A program made the translations under genes and the position numbers. DNA of 26,092 nucleotides, from positions 1 to 26,092 of the forward strand of contig CAZFMX010000045.1 of the NCBI GenBank assembly GCA_964520425.1, in the 5' to 3' direction. The DNA is from JAFGFY01 sp964520425 (GTDB lineage Bacteria; Desulfobacterota; DSM-4660; Desulfatiglandales; HGW-15). The notes beneath the pieces are model-generated. The model searched no databases, was not told the origin of the DNA, and saw only the letters and a program-made list of their open reading frames with translations. The number at the start of each line of letters is the position of its first letter. The first letter of the stretch is position 1. Positions 15,234 to 22,746 of the stretch are shown piece by piece.

Positions 15234-16452
15234 TGTATTCCTCCGCCTTCTCTTTAATGAATGCTCTCCATGTCGGATCTTCAAAGGCATCCGCGATGGT
15301 GAAGATGTCCTTGTCTCCCCTGCCCGACTGGTTGATGATGATGATTTCATCTTCGGATAGACCCGAAACCTCTTTGAATGCCTGCGCAAAGGCATGGGCA
15401 GACTCCAAAGCCGGGACCAACCCTTCTTTTTTCAGGGTGAGAGACACGGCGTCCAGGACTTCCTGGTCCGTAGCTGCCTCGAATCGGACCCTCCCCTCTT
15501 CCCGAAAAGAAGAAAGGATGGGAGATACACCCACATAATCAAGGCCCGCAGCCACGCTATGGGTCTCCTTCATCTGTCCTTCTGAATCCTGAAGAAAATA
15601 GGTCTTATACCCCTGTGCGACACCTACACTCCCGTCTGTCGAAGCCAAGCGCGACGCGTGATGTCCGCTCTTAAGCCCTTTGCCTCCGGCCTCAGCCCCC
15701 ACAAGCTCGACAGGATCGTCAAAGAAACCACTGAAGATCCCTAAGGCATTGGACCCTCCCCCCACACAGGCGTAAACTCGGGAGGGGAGCCGGTTCTCCC
15801 TTTCCAGGATCTGCGCGCGCGCCTCTTTTCCGATGATCGATTGAAAATAGGAGACCATTTCCGGAAAGGGATGAGGGCCGCAGGCCGTCCCGAGGACATA
15901 GTGGGTATCATCCATGTTGGTCACCCAGTCGCGAAGGGCCTCATTGATGGCGTCTTTGAGTATCCGGGTCCCCTCCTTGACAGGAATGACCTCCGCACCC
16001 AGGCGCTCCATCCAAAACACATTGGGTCTCTGTCTGGCGACGTCCACCTCGCCCATATAGATGGTGCAACGAAATCCGAACTTGGCCGCCATGGTAGCGG
16101 TGGCCACGCCATGTTGGCCCGCTCCGGTCTCTGCAATGACCCGGGTCTTTCCCATGCGTTTGACCAGCAGCCCCTGTCCCATGACATTATTGGCCTTGTG
16201 GGCGCCTGTGTGGTTCAAGTCTTCCCTCTTGATGTAGATACGCGCCCCCCCAAAGTGCCGAGTCAGATTTTCCGCAAAGGTCAGCGGCGTCGGCCGGCAG
16301 GAATAGGTGGACATGATATCCTCATAGTCCTGCCAAAAGGCAGGATCATTCCTTGCCTTTTCAAAGACCTCCACAAGGTCATCGACTGTCGCGGCCAGGA
16401 CCTCAGGGATAAATGCCCCTCCGAATTCCCCGTAATAACCACGTCTAATCAT
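15226..16452 (-). CDS. trpB: Tryptophan synthase beta chain
   Basis: A 408-residue PLP enzyme that joins indole and serine to give tryptophan. The PLP lysine is in HTGAHKANN, the catalytic Glu in IAETGAGQHG, the PLP-phosphate loop is GGGSNA, and the C-terminal part has PALESAHAF and INQSGRGDKD. Length and N-terminus (GYYGEFGGAFIPE) fit the TrpB1 type that pairs with TrpA. The segment after VAAGLDYVGVSP (ILSSFREEGRVRFE) differs from the PEHAWL-type sequence of many TrpB proteins. It overlaps the end of trpF by 8 bp (ATGATTAG) and trpA by 8 bp, so trpF-B-A are tightly coupled. Confidence 0.98.
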   Translation of the reverse strand: MIRRGYYGEFGGAFIPEVLAATVDDLVEVFEKARNDPAFWQDYEDIMSTYSCRPTPLTFAENLTRHFGGARIYIKREDLNHTGAHKANNVMGQGLLVKRMGKTRVIAETGAGQHGVATATMAAKFGFRCTIYMGEVDVARQRPNVFWMERLGAEVIPVKEGTRILKDAINEALRDWVTNMDDTHYVLGTACGPHPFPEMVSYFQSIIGKEARAQILERENRLPSRVYACVGGGSNALGIFSGFFDDPVELVGAEAGGKGLKSGHHASRLASTDGSVGVAQGYKTYFLQDSEGQMKETHSVAAGLDYVGVSPILSSFREEGRVRFEAATDQEVLDAVSLTLKKEGLVPALESAHAFAQAFKEVSGLSEDEIIIINQSGRGDKDIFTIADAFEDPTWRAFIKEKAEEYSA

Positions 16453-17083
16453 TCGAAAGCCCTCTTCTCATTGAATTGACTTTTTCTATCAACTCCCTCA
16501 TAAGCGCGTGGTCCTTTTCCCCGGGCCGCGCTTCGATCGAGCTACTCATATCCACGGCATAGGGTTTCACCGTTGAAACGGCCATCTCGATATTGGATGG
16601 CCCCAGTCCTCCCGAAAGAATAATCGGCATCCCGAACTTCCCCGCTTCGACTGCCAGGTCCCAATCAAATGTTTTACCCGTTCCTCCTCTTAGGCCTTTC
16701 TGATAGGTGTCCAACAGCAGGGCCTTGACCCGTCCTTTGTATGCGCCTATTTGAGATAGAGAGGACGCGTCCTTGATCCGAAAAGACTTAATGGTCCGCG
16801 GCATCAGCTCCCCACAGAACTCCGGAGGCTCATCTCCGTGGAGCTGCACCATGTCCAGACCGCAGTAGGTCACCCTATCCTGAATGACGCTTAATTCTTC
16901 ATTTACAAAGACGCCTACGGTCCCTACGAAAGGCGGGAGATCAGAAATAATCTCCCGTGCCAGTTCAGGATCGATTTGCCTCGGGCTCGGGGCAAAGATG
17001 AATCCCAGCGCGTCCGCCCCCAGTCTTACCGCCTCAGAGGCGTCTTCATGATTGGTAATGCCGCATATCTTGACTTTGATCAT
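16445..17083 (-). CDS. trpF: Phosphoribosylanthranilate isomerase
   Basis: A 212-residue TIM-barrel enzyme that isomerises phosphoribosylanthranilate to CdRP, the third step of the Trp branch. The general-base Cys is in KVKICGIT and the catalytic Asp in LLLDTYQKG, with the GGTGKTFDW loop and the phosphate-binding LSGGLGPSN. AAGGA precedes ATG 17083. It is a separate gene, not fused with trpC. The 91-bp spacer from trpC contains a small tandem repeat. Confidence 0.97.
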   Translation of the reverse strand: MIKVKICGITNHEDASEAVRLGADALGFIFAPSPRQIDPELAREIISDLPPFVGTVGVFVNEELSVIQDRVTYCGLDMVQLHGDEPPEFCGELMPRTIKSFRIKDASSLSQIGAYKGRVKALLLDTYQKGLRGGTGKTFDWDLAVEAGKFGMPIILSGGLGPSNIEMAVSTVKPYAVDMSSSIEARPGEKDHALMRELIEKVNSMRRGLSND

Positions 17084-17129
17084 CTCTTTTCCTTGTAAGG
17101 TCTATTAGCCGCCCGCTCGCCACGCTCCC

Positions 17130-17160
17130 TAGACGAACACAGACGGGCACAGACGAAAGG
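17130..17160. repeat. Short tandem repeat in the trpC-trpF spacer
   Basis: Three near-copies of an A-C-A-G-A-C-G unit (ACGAACACAGACG, GGCACAGACG) stand within an otherwise featureless 91-bp spacer of the trp operon. They look like repeat-derived filler, not a regulatory site. Confidence 0.35.
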
Positions 17161-17174
17161 ACATATAAAACGGC

Positions 17175-17948
17175 TTAAAGCCCTGCCAATTCTCTCACCT
17201 TCTCCTTGATATCGTGACTCTGCATCAGACTGGTTCCCACCAGAATGGCCTGGACCCCCACCTGTTTCAAGGGAAAAACATTTTCTTCGCAGTGGATTCC
17301 GCTTTCACTGACCTTGACATATCCCTCCGGGATGCGCGGGGCCAATTCAAGGGTCGTATTCAGACTGATTTCAAAGGTATCCAGATCCCGATTGTTTATA
17401 CCGATGATTTCGGCCCCGCACTCAAGGGCTTTATCGAGGTCATCCTGATCATGGATCTCTGTCAGAGCTGCCATGCCAAAGGTTCGGCAGAGCTCCAAGA
17501 ACTTTGTCAACTGCTCCTTCGTCAGAATCCGCGCAATCAGCAGAATGGCATCCGCTCCCCATAGAGACGATTCCTCGATTTGAATCTCATCTATAATAAA
17601 GTCCTTGCGGAGTATGGGTAAAGCAATGGCCTTTTTCAGAAGCGGCAGGTTCTTCAGGTCTCCGCCAAAAAACTTCTGATCGGTCAGGAGTGAGATGGCC
17701 GCGGCCCCGGCCTCTTCGTACATTCGACCCACAGATAGGGGATTCACATTCTCCCGAATGACCCCGGCTGAAGGAGAGGCATACTTGATTTCGGCAATCA
17801 GGTTGATCTTGCCCGGTACGGAAAGCGTCTCTTTGAAATCCCGAACAGGGGGAAGAGGATCTTCGGGCCTCCTTGTCAGCCCTTCTCTCTTCAGTCTCTC
17901 GACCTCTCTTTCTTTTTCAGCGAGTATCTCTTTTAGTTTCGAATGCAT
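17175..17948 (-). CDS. trpC: Indole-3-glycerol phosphate synthase
   Basis: A 257-residue TIM-barrel enzyme that closes CdRP to indole-3-glycerol phosphate. Visible signatures are LIAEIKYASPSAGVI (catalytic Glu and Lys), LRKDFIID (catalytic Lys), IGINNRDLDTFEI, VSESGI and ILVGTSLM. The start at ATG 17948 (MHSKLKEIL) follows AAAGGA and matches homologues; an upstream in-frame start at 17981 adds 11 unlikely residues. The 98-bp spacer from trpD (17949-18046) is non-coding and of repeat-like style. Confidence 0.97.
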   Translation of the reverse strand: MHSKLKEILAEKEREVERLKREGLTRRPEDPLPPVRDFKETLSVPGKINLIAEIKYASPSAGVIRENVNPLSVGRMYEEAGAAAISLLTDQKFFGGDLKNLPLLKKAIALPILRKDFIIDEIQIEESSLWGADAILLIARILTKEQLTKFLELCRTFGMAALTEIHDQDDLDKALECGAEIIGINNRDLDTFEISLNTTLELAPRIPEGYVKVSESGIHCEENVFPLKQVGVQAILVGTSLMQSHDIKEKVRELAGL

Positions 17949-18046
17949 GAAAAATCCTTTGAAACCCCAAAATAGACGCATGGCTCAGGGCACACGGCAT
18001 AAGGCAGAATATTTGTCATCCTTGCACCGTGTACCGTGCTCTCATC

Positions 18047-19072
18047 TCATCCCGCAACCTCGCACTTCTGTGTAAAATCGACCAGGGCATCAAGCTTTTC
18101 CTTGGCACGGCCGGAATCGATACAGTCCTTGGCCCTTTCAATGCCCCCTATTAAATCTTCGTCAAGCCCCGCGACAACAAAAGCGGCCGCCGCGTTAAGA
18201 ATGACCATATCCCGCTTCGGGCCCTTCTGACCATCCAGAAGCTCTCGAATAATCCTGGCACTCTCCTGGGCATCCCCGCCCTTGATCTCCTCCGGGTTGG
18301 CTCTCTTGAACCCATACTGTTCCGGCGTCATTTCAAAGGTCTCCACGTTTCCATCTTTCAAATGGGATACCCTGGTGGGACTGCATATGCTGATCTCATC
18401 ATAGGTCCCCTCTCCACAGACCACAAAGGCCTCCCTGGTACCAAGATTGCCCAGCACTCGTGCGATTTTATCGGTAAGCTCCTGCGCATAAATACCCAGG
18501 ACTTGAACGGTCGCCCCGGCCGGGTTAGTCAGGGGTCCCAACATGTTGAAAATGGTCCTGAGGCCGATTTCCTGTCTGGGACCGGCAGCGTATTTCATAG
18601 CCCCATGAAAGAGGGGGGCAAAGAGAAAACCGATCCCTACCTCCTGAATACACCTCCCCACATCCTCATGGCTGATATCCAGGGAAACGCCCAGGTTTTT
18701 CAGCACATCTGCGCTTCCGCAGAGGCTGGAGACCGCCCGGTTTCCATGTTTCGCGACTTTCACACCCCCCCCTGCAGCCACTAAGGCCGTTGCCGTTGAG
18801 ACATTGAATGTATGGGTCCCGTCTCCTCCAGTCCCGCAGGTATCCAGTAGGGTATCACCCTCGAAATTGACTTTCACTGCTTTGGCCCTCATCACCGTAG
18901 CCGCGCCGGTAATCTCATCCACAGTCTCCCCTTTGATTCTCAAGGCCGTGATGAATGACCCGATCTGGGCAGGAGTGGCATTGCCGGTCATGATCTCCTC
19001 CATGACCCCTTCCATCTCTTTCCGTGTCAGATCATTCCCTTCCACCACCCTTGCAATAGCCTCCTTGATCAT
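18047..19072 (-). CDS. trpD: Anthranilate phosphoribosyltransferase
   Basis: A 341-residue enzyme that transfers phosphoribosyl from PRPP to anthranilate. The glycine-rich PRPP loop DTCGTGGDGTHTFNVST, the anthranilate/Mg region KHGNRAVSS...GSADVLKNLG, and GPLTNPA and YDEIS are all intact. GGAGG stands nine bases before ATG 19072. It is a stand-alone TrpD, not fused to the glutaminase. The preceding 305-bp spacer to trpG carries an inverted-repeat element. Confidence 0.98.
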   Translation of the reverse strand: MIKEAIARVVEGNDLTRKEMEGVMEEIMTGNATPAQIGSFITALRIKGETVDEITGAATVMRAKAVKVNFEGDTLLDTCGTGGDGTHTFNVSTATALVAAGGGVKVAKHGNRAVSSLCGSADVLKNLGVSLDISHEDVGRCIQEVGIGFLFAPLFHGAMKYAAGPRQEIGLRTIFNMLGPLTNPAGATVQVLGIYAQELTDKIARVLGNLGTREAFVVCGEGTYDEISICSPTRVSHLKDGNVETFEMTPEQYGFKRANPEEIKGGDAQESARIIRELLDGQKGPKRDMVILNAAAAFVVAGLDEDLIGGIERAKDCIDSGRAKEKLDALVDFTQKCEVAG

Positions 19073-19107
19073 CTTTCGATTCCTCCAGTTTGGTTGTCTT
19101 CATCATG

Positions 19108-19329
19108 ATTTTTGGGCTCGGGGGTCTCTTGGAAGTGCCGAACTTGTTTCAGTGGGTCTTCATTCGCACGCCCCCGTACATTGGCGGGCGGCAGACTATC
19201 ACCATCATATGCAGTAAAGACGGACTTCCATACTACGACAAAACAACCCCCCGCCCGCCTGAATGACAACAAATCATGCACTGCTTATATATCTCTTCGG
19301 CCCTGAAAAGAGAGGACTGAGCCCAAAAT
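19108..19329. mobile_element. MITE-like inverted-repeat element in the trpG-trpD spacer (copy 1)
   Basis: A 222-bp segment with imperfect terminal inverted repeats: left ATTTTTGGGCTC with TCTCTT further in, right AAGAGA with GAGCCCAAAAT. Inner arms GGCGGGCGG and CCGCCCGCC can also pair. It shares layout and many words (TTCAGTGGGTCT, CCTGAAAAGAGA) with the element at 20007-20392. It has no coding capacity. It resembles a non-autonomous element or large structured repeat; no transposase is in the window. Confidence 0.65.
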
Positions 19330-19377
19330 ATTTCCGCGACTCCTACAAAAAAGTTACGACACCGTATATGAACCATG

Positions 19378-19953
19378 CTAGAGAACACGGGCCATATTCG
19401 AGAAATTCCTGAGAATACTGGGGCCGGTACTTGATAAAATGGATTCCGGATGAAACTGGACTCCTTCTACAACATATTCACGATGCCGAATCCCCATAAT
19501 CTCCCCTTCCTCGGTCCACGCGCTTATCTCGAAGCAATCCGGCAAGGACTCCCTTTCCACGATCAGTGAATGATAGCGGGTAGCTTCAAAAGGATTGGGG
19601 ATACCTTGATAAATGGTCTTTCCGTCATGGTGGATCATGGACGTCTTGCCATGCATAATCCTCTGTGCCCGGATTACCCTGCCGCCAAAAGCCGCTGCTA
19701 TGGATTGGTGTCCCAGGCAGACACCTAGGATAGGTAATTCCGGACCCAAATGAGCAATGGCTTCGACAGAGATCCCCGCGTCATCCGGAGAACCAGGACC
19801 GGGCGAAATGACAATCGAGGCGGGATTCAGACTCTTCAGGCCTGAGAGGTCCACCTTATTGTTCCTTCGCACTTGAACGTCTTCTCCGATTACCTGGAAG
19901 GCCTGAACCAGGTTGTAGGTGAAAGAGTCATAGTTATCAATCATAAGAATCAT
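19378..19953 (-). CDS. trpG: Anthranilate synthase glutamine amidotransferase subunit
   Basis: A 191-residue class I glutaminase that supplies ammonia to TrpE for anthranilate synthesis. It starts MILMIDNYDSFTYN, has the nucleophile Cys in LGVCLGHQSI, the oxyanion loop VISPGPGSP, and the catalytic His and Glu in GVQFHPESIL. ATG 19953 with GAGG nine bases upstream matches the family start; a GTG at 19968 would add five residues. Because its position is inside the trp operon, TrpG is the assignment, although such subunits can also serve PabB for folate. Confidence 0.97.
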   Translation of the reverse strand: MILMIDNYDSFTYNLVQAFQVIGEDVQVRRNNKVDLSGLKSLNPASIVISPGPGSPDDAGISVEAIAHLGPELPILGVCLGHQSIAAAFGGRVIRAQRIMHGKTSMIHHDGKTIYQGIPNPFEATRYHSLIVERESLPDCFEISAWTEEGEIMGIRHREYVVEGVQFHPESILSSTGPSILRNFSNMARVL

Positions 19954-20006
19954 ATTTAACAGCCTCACTAAATATCATCTTTCTTTAGCCCTATAACGAA
20001 CTGTCC

Positions 20007-20392
20007 GACCCAAATAGAGGCTCGGGGATCTCTTGGAGGGGGAGAACTAGATTCAGTGGGTCTNNNNNNNNNNNNNNNNNNNNNNNNNNNNNNNNNNNNN
20101 NNNNNNNNNNNNNNNNNNNNNNNNNNNNNNNNNNNNNNNNNNNNNNNNNNNNNNNNNNNNNNNCCCAAATAGAGGCTCGGGGATCTCTTGGAGGGGGAGA
20201 ACTAGATTCAGTGGGTCTGAATCCGCGCATCCCCACAGCAGGGCGGGCGGGAAGCTATCGCAAAACACATCTGAAAGAAACACTCTCACACTGCCCCTGA
20301 ACAACCCTCCGCCCGCCTGAGTGGCTCTGAATCCTGCACGACCTGAGAGCGCCTTCGTCCTGAAAAGAGATTGCTGAGCCCACATTTGGGTC
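20007..20392. mobile_element. MITE-like inverted-repeat element in the trpE-trpG spacer (copies 2/3, split by the scaffold gap)
   Basis: The left end starts GACCCAAAT (20007) and the right end closes ATTTGGGTC (20392), with TCTCTTGG/AAGAGA and GGCTC/GAGCC also inverted, giving ~28-bp imperfect terminal repeats. Removing the N run and the duplicated 55-mer leaves about 231 bp, close to the 222 bp of copy 1. Inner GGGCGGGCGG and CCGCCCGCCT arms are present as in copy 1. Confidence 0.7.
20064..20163. other. 100-N scaffold gap
   Basis: Exactly 100 N. The 55 bases before it (20009-20063) and the 55 bases after it (20164-20218) are identical, as expected when two contigs ending on the same k-mer are joined with a placeholder. 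Confidence 0.98.
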
Positions 20393-20421
20393 AACACCAA
20401 ACTGTCATACGCCTCTTACTT

Positions 20422-20533
20422 TTCTTTAGCCCTATAACGAACTGTCCGACCCAAATAGAGGCTCGGGGATCTCTTGGAGGGGGAGAACTAGATTCAGTGG
20501 GTCTTAATCTACGCATCCCCATAACAGGGCGGT
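20422..20533. mobile_element. Truncated third copy of the trp-spacer element
   Basis: Bases 20422-20504 equal 19981-20063 over 83 positions, including 26 bp outside the terminal repeat. Similarity to the full element then continues to about 20533 (CAGGGCGG) and stops. The right half is missing, with a different repeat beyond it. Confidence 0.7.
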
Positions 20534-20595
20534 CCCGCTCTGGAGAGGGACTGGGTGGCATCGAACACCCAAAACAGGATGGCAAAGAAAAAAGT

Positions 20596-20700
20596 TCCAA
20601 ATGCAAGGCTTGTTAATCCTGAGAAATGAGGCGTACGTACAGTACGCCGCAATGACTAAGGATGAAGCATAACGCAGCAGTTGGACTTTTTGCGAAGCCG
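20596..20700. repeat. Dispersed repeat (AATGCAAGGC...AACGCAGCAG type), copy 1
   Basis: It contains AATGCAAGGC, AGGCGTACGTACAGTACGCC (a perfect palindrome-rich core) and ATAACGCAGCAG, and ends with TTTTTGCGAAGCCGTCA next to the trpE stop. The same skeleton is seen at 22838-23005. Such repeats are common between genes in Desulfobacterota genomes, to my knowledge. Confidence 0.55.
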
Positions 20701-22170
20701 TCACTTTTCTTTAACCCTCTCAATCGCCCTAAACATGGCAGCCGCCTTCCTCAAGGTCTCACGATATTCCTCTTCCGGAGATGAATCCGCGACAATACCC
20801 GCTCCAACCTGAATCGCGAGTTTGTTTCCTATGATAGAAATGGTGCGAATCGTGATACAAAAATCCATGTTCCCATTGAAACCAAAATACCCTACCGCTC
20901 CGGCATAGGGTCCCCTCGGGGTCGGCTCCAGATCACTGATAATCTCCATAGACCTGATCTTCGGAGCACCTGAAACGGTCCCTGCCGGAAAGGCCGCCAT
21001 AAACAGGTCGAATTCATCCATATCAGGGCTCAAAGTTCCTTCCACGCTGGAGACGATGTGCATCACATGGGAGTAATACTCCACATGCATGAGGCTGGGC
21101 ACACTTACGGACCCGGCCGTGGCCACTTTCCCGGCATCGTTTCTCCCCAAATCAACCAACATGATATGCTCGGCCCGTTCCTTGGGGTCTGCCATGAGGT
21201 CCGCCTCCAGGGCCTGATCCTCCTCAGGTGTCTTTCCCCTTTGCCGAGTCCCGGCAATGGGTCGGAGTTCTATCTTTCCGTCGGTCAGCCGGACAAGGAT
21301 TTCAGGAGATGACCCAACCAGTCTGACCTCTCCAAAATTGAGATAGAACATATAGGGCGACGGATTGATGCTCCTCAAATTCCGGTAAAGAATGAAATCA
21401 TCCCCTGAAACCTCCCCTGAAAATCTTTGAGAGAGGACCACTTGAATGACATCACCCGCCACAATATGTTCTTTCCCTATGCGGACTATTTCTTCAAAAT
21501 CCTCTTTTTTGAAATTGGACTCGAGCTCTGAGACGGAGAATGCCTCTGTCTTGGAAACTGTGGGAAGAGGGCCCTGTAACTCTTGAATCGTCTCATGGAT
21601 TCCATCACAGGCGCGATCATAGACATCTCTCAAATCCTCATCTTCACGCACATAGGCGAAGGCAACGATCTTGACCTGATGGGTCAGGTGGTCAAAAACG
21701 ATGAGGCGACTGGCACATGTAAACATGGACTCCGGCATATCTTCAGGGGAAATTCCGGGAAGATACTCCCATGTCCTGATCAAATCGTAGTTAAAGTACC
21801 CTACAAATCCTCCTTGAAAGGGTGGAAGCTCCTGGATCGTCACGGGTCTGATATCCCGAATCAGATCCCGCAGGACATTCAAAGGATTCTCCACATCTCT
21901 CAGGATCTTCTTTTCACCTTTTTCAAATATCTCGATCTCTTCGTCACGTGACAAGACTGAAAGGAAGGGTTTGTACCCGATAAAGCTGTATCGCCCCCAT
22001 CTCTCTCCGCCATCCGCGCTTTCCAGGAGATAAGAAAACGACTTATCCCTGATCTTCAAGTAGGCCGAAACGGGCGTATCCGTATCAGCCAGGATCTCCT
22101 GATATAGAGGGATCAGGTTTCCCTTCTCTGCCAAAGACTCAAATTCTGAAAACGAAGGTTTTATTTCCAC
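20701..22170 (-). CDS. trpE: Anthranilate synthase component I
   Basis: A 489-residue chorismate-utilising enzyme that makes anthranilate from chorismate with TrpG. The N-terminal Trp feedback site is present as YLLESADGGERWGRYSF. The C-terminal catalytic core has PSPYMFYL, GSSPEILVR, PIAGTRQRGKT, ERAEHIMLVDLGRND, FPAGTVSGAPK and QVGAGIVADSSPEEEY. The preferred start is GTG 22170, because GGAG stands six bases upstream and the protein then begins at the family's IKPSFSEFESLA; a TTG at 22182 is the alternative. It is the first structural gene of the operon. Besides feedback inhibition it is probably controlled by the leader-peptide attenuator about 400 bp upstream. Confidence 0.97.
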   Translation of the reverse strand: MEIKPSFSEFESLAEKGNLIPLYQEILADTDTPVSAYLKIRDKSFSYLLESADGGERWGRYSFIGYKPFLSVLSRDEEIEIFEKGEKKILRDVENPLNVLRDLIRDIRPVTIQELPPFQGGFVGYFNYDLIRTWEYLPGISPEDMPESMFTCASRLIVFDHLTHQVKIVAFAYVREDEDLRDVYDRACDGIHETIQELQGPLPTVSKTEAFSVSELESNFKKEDFEEIVRIGKEHIVAGDVIQVVLSQRFSGEVSGDDFILYRNLRSINPSPYMFYLNFGEVRLVGSSPEILVRLTDGKIELRPIAGTRQRGKTPEEDQALEADLMADPKERAEHIMLVDLGRNDAGKVATAGSVSVPSLMHVEYYSHVMHIVSSVEGTLSPDMDEFDLFMAAFPAGTVSGAPKIRSMEIISDLEPTPRGPYAGAVGYFGFNGNMDFCITIRTISIIGNKLAIQVGAGIVADSSPEEEYRETLRKAAAMFRAIERVKEK

Positions 22171-22512
22171 GTCAGACTCCAAAATGGTCCATCATTAAAA
22201 TTTGTGGGTTCGATTGTGTTTGCCATGCTATTTTGGTCCATGATTGATAGTGGATATTCGAGAAAGGCGGCGAAACTTTTTCTTCGGTTCCGAGGCTCCC
22301 AGCCTGGTCTTTTCTACGACTTATCCGCGAGGGAAACTTGCCCCCTCCGCTATTCTTCCCGCCTCTTCGAGACGGAAAACCAGGGCTTCCCCCACAGATA
22401 AGACGTGAAAAGACAGCGCCCTCCCGCCAGTCTCTCCGAAAAGACTTCACCACCTTTCTTCAGTTCGATTTCATTGTACTTTTTCACCCACAAATTTTTG
22501 TGAGAAAACCTC
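22171..22512. other. Long untranslated stretch between trp attenuator and trpE
   Basis: About 340 bases without a convincing gene. Two overlapping minus-strand frames (22172-22453 and 22350-22616) are open but lack good ribosome sites, and one of them runs through the terminator hairpins. A 12-base word TGGTCCATSATT is repeated directly near 22184 and 22238. In attenuated operons the first gene usually follows within ~150 bases, so the length is unusual. Confidence 0.5.
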
Positions 22513-22552
22513 AAAACAAAGGGCCGTGAGAATTTTCGCCCCACGGCCCTTT
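22513..22552 (-). terminator. Second hairpin/terminator in the trp leader
   Basis: On the minus strand AAAGGGCCGTG pairs exactly with CACGGCCCTTT (11 bp, 13-base loop), followed by TTTGTTTT. It begins about 17 bases after the first T tract. Its arm and loop (GCCGTGGGGCGAAAATT) closely resemble those of the aro-leader terminator (GCCGTGGGCGAATT). Confidence 0.75.
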
Positions 22553-22568
22553 TCCTAAAAACTGTATT

Positions 22569-22612
22569 AAAAAAGAAAACCGTAGGGTTCCTGGAAGCAA
22601 GCCCACGGTTTT
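22569..22612 (-). terminator. trp attenuator terminator (3:4 hairpin)
   Basis: On the minus strand AAAACCGTGGG (22612-22602) pairs with CCTACGGTTTT (22586-22576), with one G-U pair, and a TTTTTT tract follows at 22574-22569. Its left arm overlaps GGGCTTGCTTCC (22604-22593). That segment can instead pair with GGAGGTGTGCCC (22648-22637) beside the leader-peptide end, with 11 pairs and one U-U mismatch, forming an antiterminator. Confidence 0.88.
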
Positions 22613-22626
22613 TCATGTCACGAATG

Positions 22627-22710
22627 CTATCCTAGCGGGCACACCTCCCTATTCGGGTCGCGCCACCACCATTGAAATATTCGAACAATTATCTTTCTTT
22701 CCCGTTTCAT
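22627..22710 (-). CDS. trpL: trp leader peptide with three tandem Trp codons
   Basis: A 27-codon frame: start MKRERKIIVRIFQ, then W-W-W at codons 14-16 (22671-22663), then RDPNREVCPLG and TAG. Tandem Trp codons before a terminator and ahead of trpE are the signature of ribosome-mediated attenuation: scarce charged tRNA-Trp stalls the ribosome, region 2 is freed to pair with region 3, and the operon is read. The Trp codons sit against the left arm of a region 1:2 hairpin (GGCGCG 22664-22659 with TGTGCC 22643-22638). ATG 22710 has no ribosome site, and the promoter places the transcript start at or next to it, so translation may be leaderless. An in-frame ATG at 22719 overlaps the -10 box and is excluded. 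Confidence 0.88.
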   Translation of the reverse strand: MKRERKIIVRIFQWWWRDPNREVCPLG

Positions 22711-22717
22711 AACGGCC

Positions 22718-22746
22718 ATACTAAAAACGTTGGAAATAAAAGTCAA
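22718..22746 (-). promoter_or_regulatory. trp operon promoter
   Basis: On the minus strand, -35 TTGACT (22746-22741), a 17-bp spacer and -10 TAGTAT (22723-22718). The expected start point, at about 22711-22710, is the first base of the leader-peptide ATG. I see no TrpR-like palindrome over it. Confidence 0.85.

Noticed and set aside
19108..20533. CRISPR array
   Set aside because: Few, large, imperfect copies with terminal inverted repeats and no short regular repeat-spacer order or cas genes.
22172..22616. Two open minus-strand frames (93 and 88 codons) before trpE
   Set aside because: No ribosome sites, GTG or in-terminator starts, and one reads through the hairpins; noted as a finding but not called as genes.
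22560..22720. T-box riboswitch for tRNA-Trp
   Set aside because: No T-box sequence or specifier-loop layout; the leader frame with Trp codons and alternative stems explains the region better.
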